Under the pieces are notes generated by a model. The model was not told the DNA's origin, searched no databases, and saw nothing but the letters and a program-made list of their open reading frames with translations. A DNA stretch of 5,682 nt from an uncultured Clostridia bacterium (GTDB taxonomy: Bacteria; Bacillota; Clostridia; Christensenellales; Borkfalkiaceae). The stretch lies in assembly GCA_934273135.1 (NCBI GenBank), contig CAKQSU010000085.1:1-5682 (forward strand), written 5' to 3'. Of this stretch, positions 5,614 through 5,682 are shown one piece after another. The first letter of the stretch is position 1. Each line of letters begins with the position of its first letter. The position numbers and the translations under genes are program-made.

Positions 5614-5682
5614 TCAGTCTTCTTTTTTCTTTCTTAAAGCTACCGCTGCGGCAAGTATGCCGAGACTGCAGACAGAGGGCAG
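5614..5682 (-). CDS. C-terminal end of a membrane-anchored protein (partial)
   Basis: Only the last 22 codons and the TGA stop (5614-5616) are in the window; the 5' end lies beyond 5682. The readable tail ends SLGILAAAVALRKKKED, a short hydrophobic stretch followed by a basic cluster and two acidic residues. This is the usual end of a Gram-positive cell-surface protein: a membrane-spanning helix with a positive stop-transfer tail. The preceding LPSVC is not a proper LPXTG sorting motif, so sortase attachment is not supported from what is visible. Function cannot be judged. Its stop is about 170 bases before the lipoprotein start, with the inverted repeat field between them. Confidence 0.6.
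   Translation of the reverse strand: MPSVCSLGILAAAVALRKKKED

Noticed and set aside
5668..5682. LPSVC as a sortase motif of the partial protein
   Set aside because: It lacks the Thr-Gly of LPXTG and is too close to the hydrophobic segment to be recognised with confidence; the chance occurrence of LP is common.

Overview
The window looks like a chromosomal segment of a Gram-positive, low-to-mid GC bacterium, most likely Bacillota, class Clostridia. The support is: strong AGGAGG-type ribosome binding sites on every gene, a short-form EF-Ts, a Gram-positive style lipoprotein with a Ser/Gly/Thr-rich tether, and a partial protein ending in a hydrophobic segment plus RKKKED. A gut-associated uncultured lineage (for example Christensenellales-like) is my inference from the style of the exported proteins and small repeats. 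The sequence alone does not prove it. Every supported gene lies on the minus strand, so transcription runs from high to low coordinates.

Housekeeping part (1-1700): rpsB (ribosomal protein S2) is followed after 50 bases by tsf (elongation factor Ts), the classic bacterial pair. Upstream of rpsB are a good sigma-A type promoter (TTGCAA, 17 bases, TAAAAT), a leader of about 120 bases with a perfect 8-bp hairpin, and two purine-rich Shine-Dalgarno-like stretches.

Repeat-rich spacer (about 1740-1960): this holds several small palindromes of the REP/MITE-like kind, an exact four-unit 7-bp tandem repeat (TTTCAAC type), and a strong intrinsic terminator serving the large gene that ends at 1988.

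Accessory exported-protein module (1988-5440): in transcription order these are a 221-residue lipoprotein with a carbohydrate-binding-module-like beta-sandwich, a cluster of strong hairpins, a 47-residue protein with no signal peptide, and an 837-residue secreted protein. The small gene ends where the ribosome binding site of the large gene begins, so those two are almost certainly co-transcribed and probably translationally coupled. The 837-residue protein carries a duplicated N-terminal module and a long C-terminal half I do not recognise. The set suggests cell-surface or glycan-related work, but no enzymatic domain is visible.

Upstream edge (5441-5682): a second, longer TTTCAAC/GTTGAAA repeat field with nested inverted repeats, a possible promoter with a palindrome between its two boxes, and the last 22 codons of another gene whose product ends in a membrane-anchor-like tail. 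The accessory module is thus bracketed by the same repeat family, which hints at a movable or recombining cassette beside rpsB-tsf. I see no CRISPR array, tRNA, rRNA, transposase or recognisable defence system. The least explained items are the 47-residue protein and its coupled large partner.
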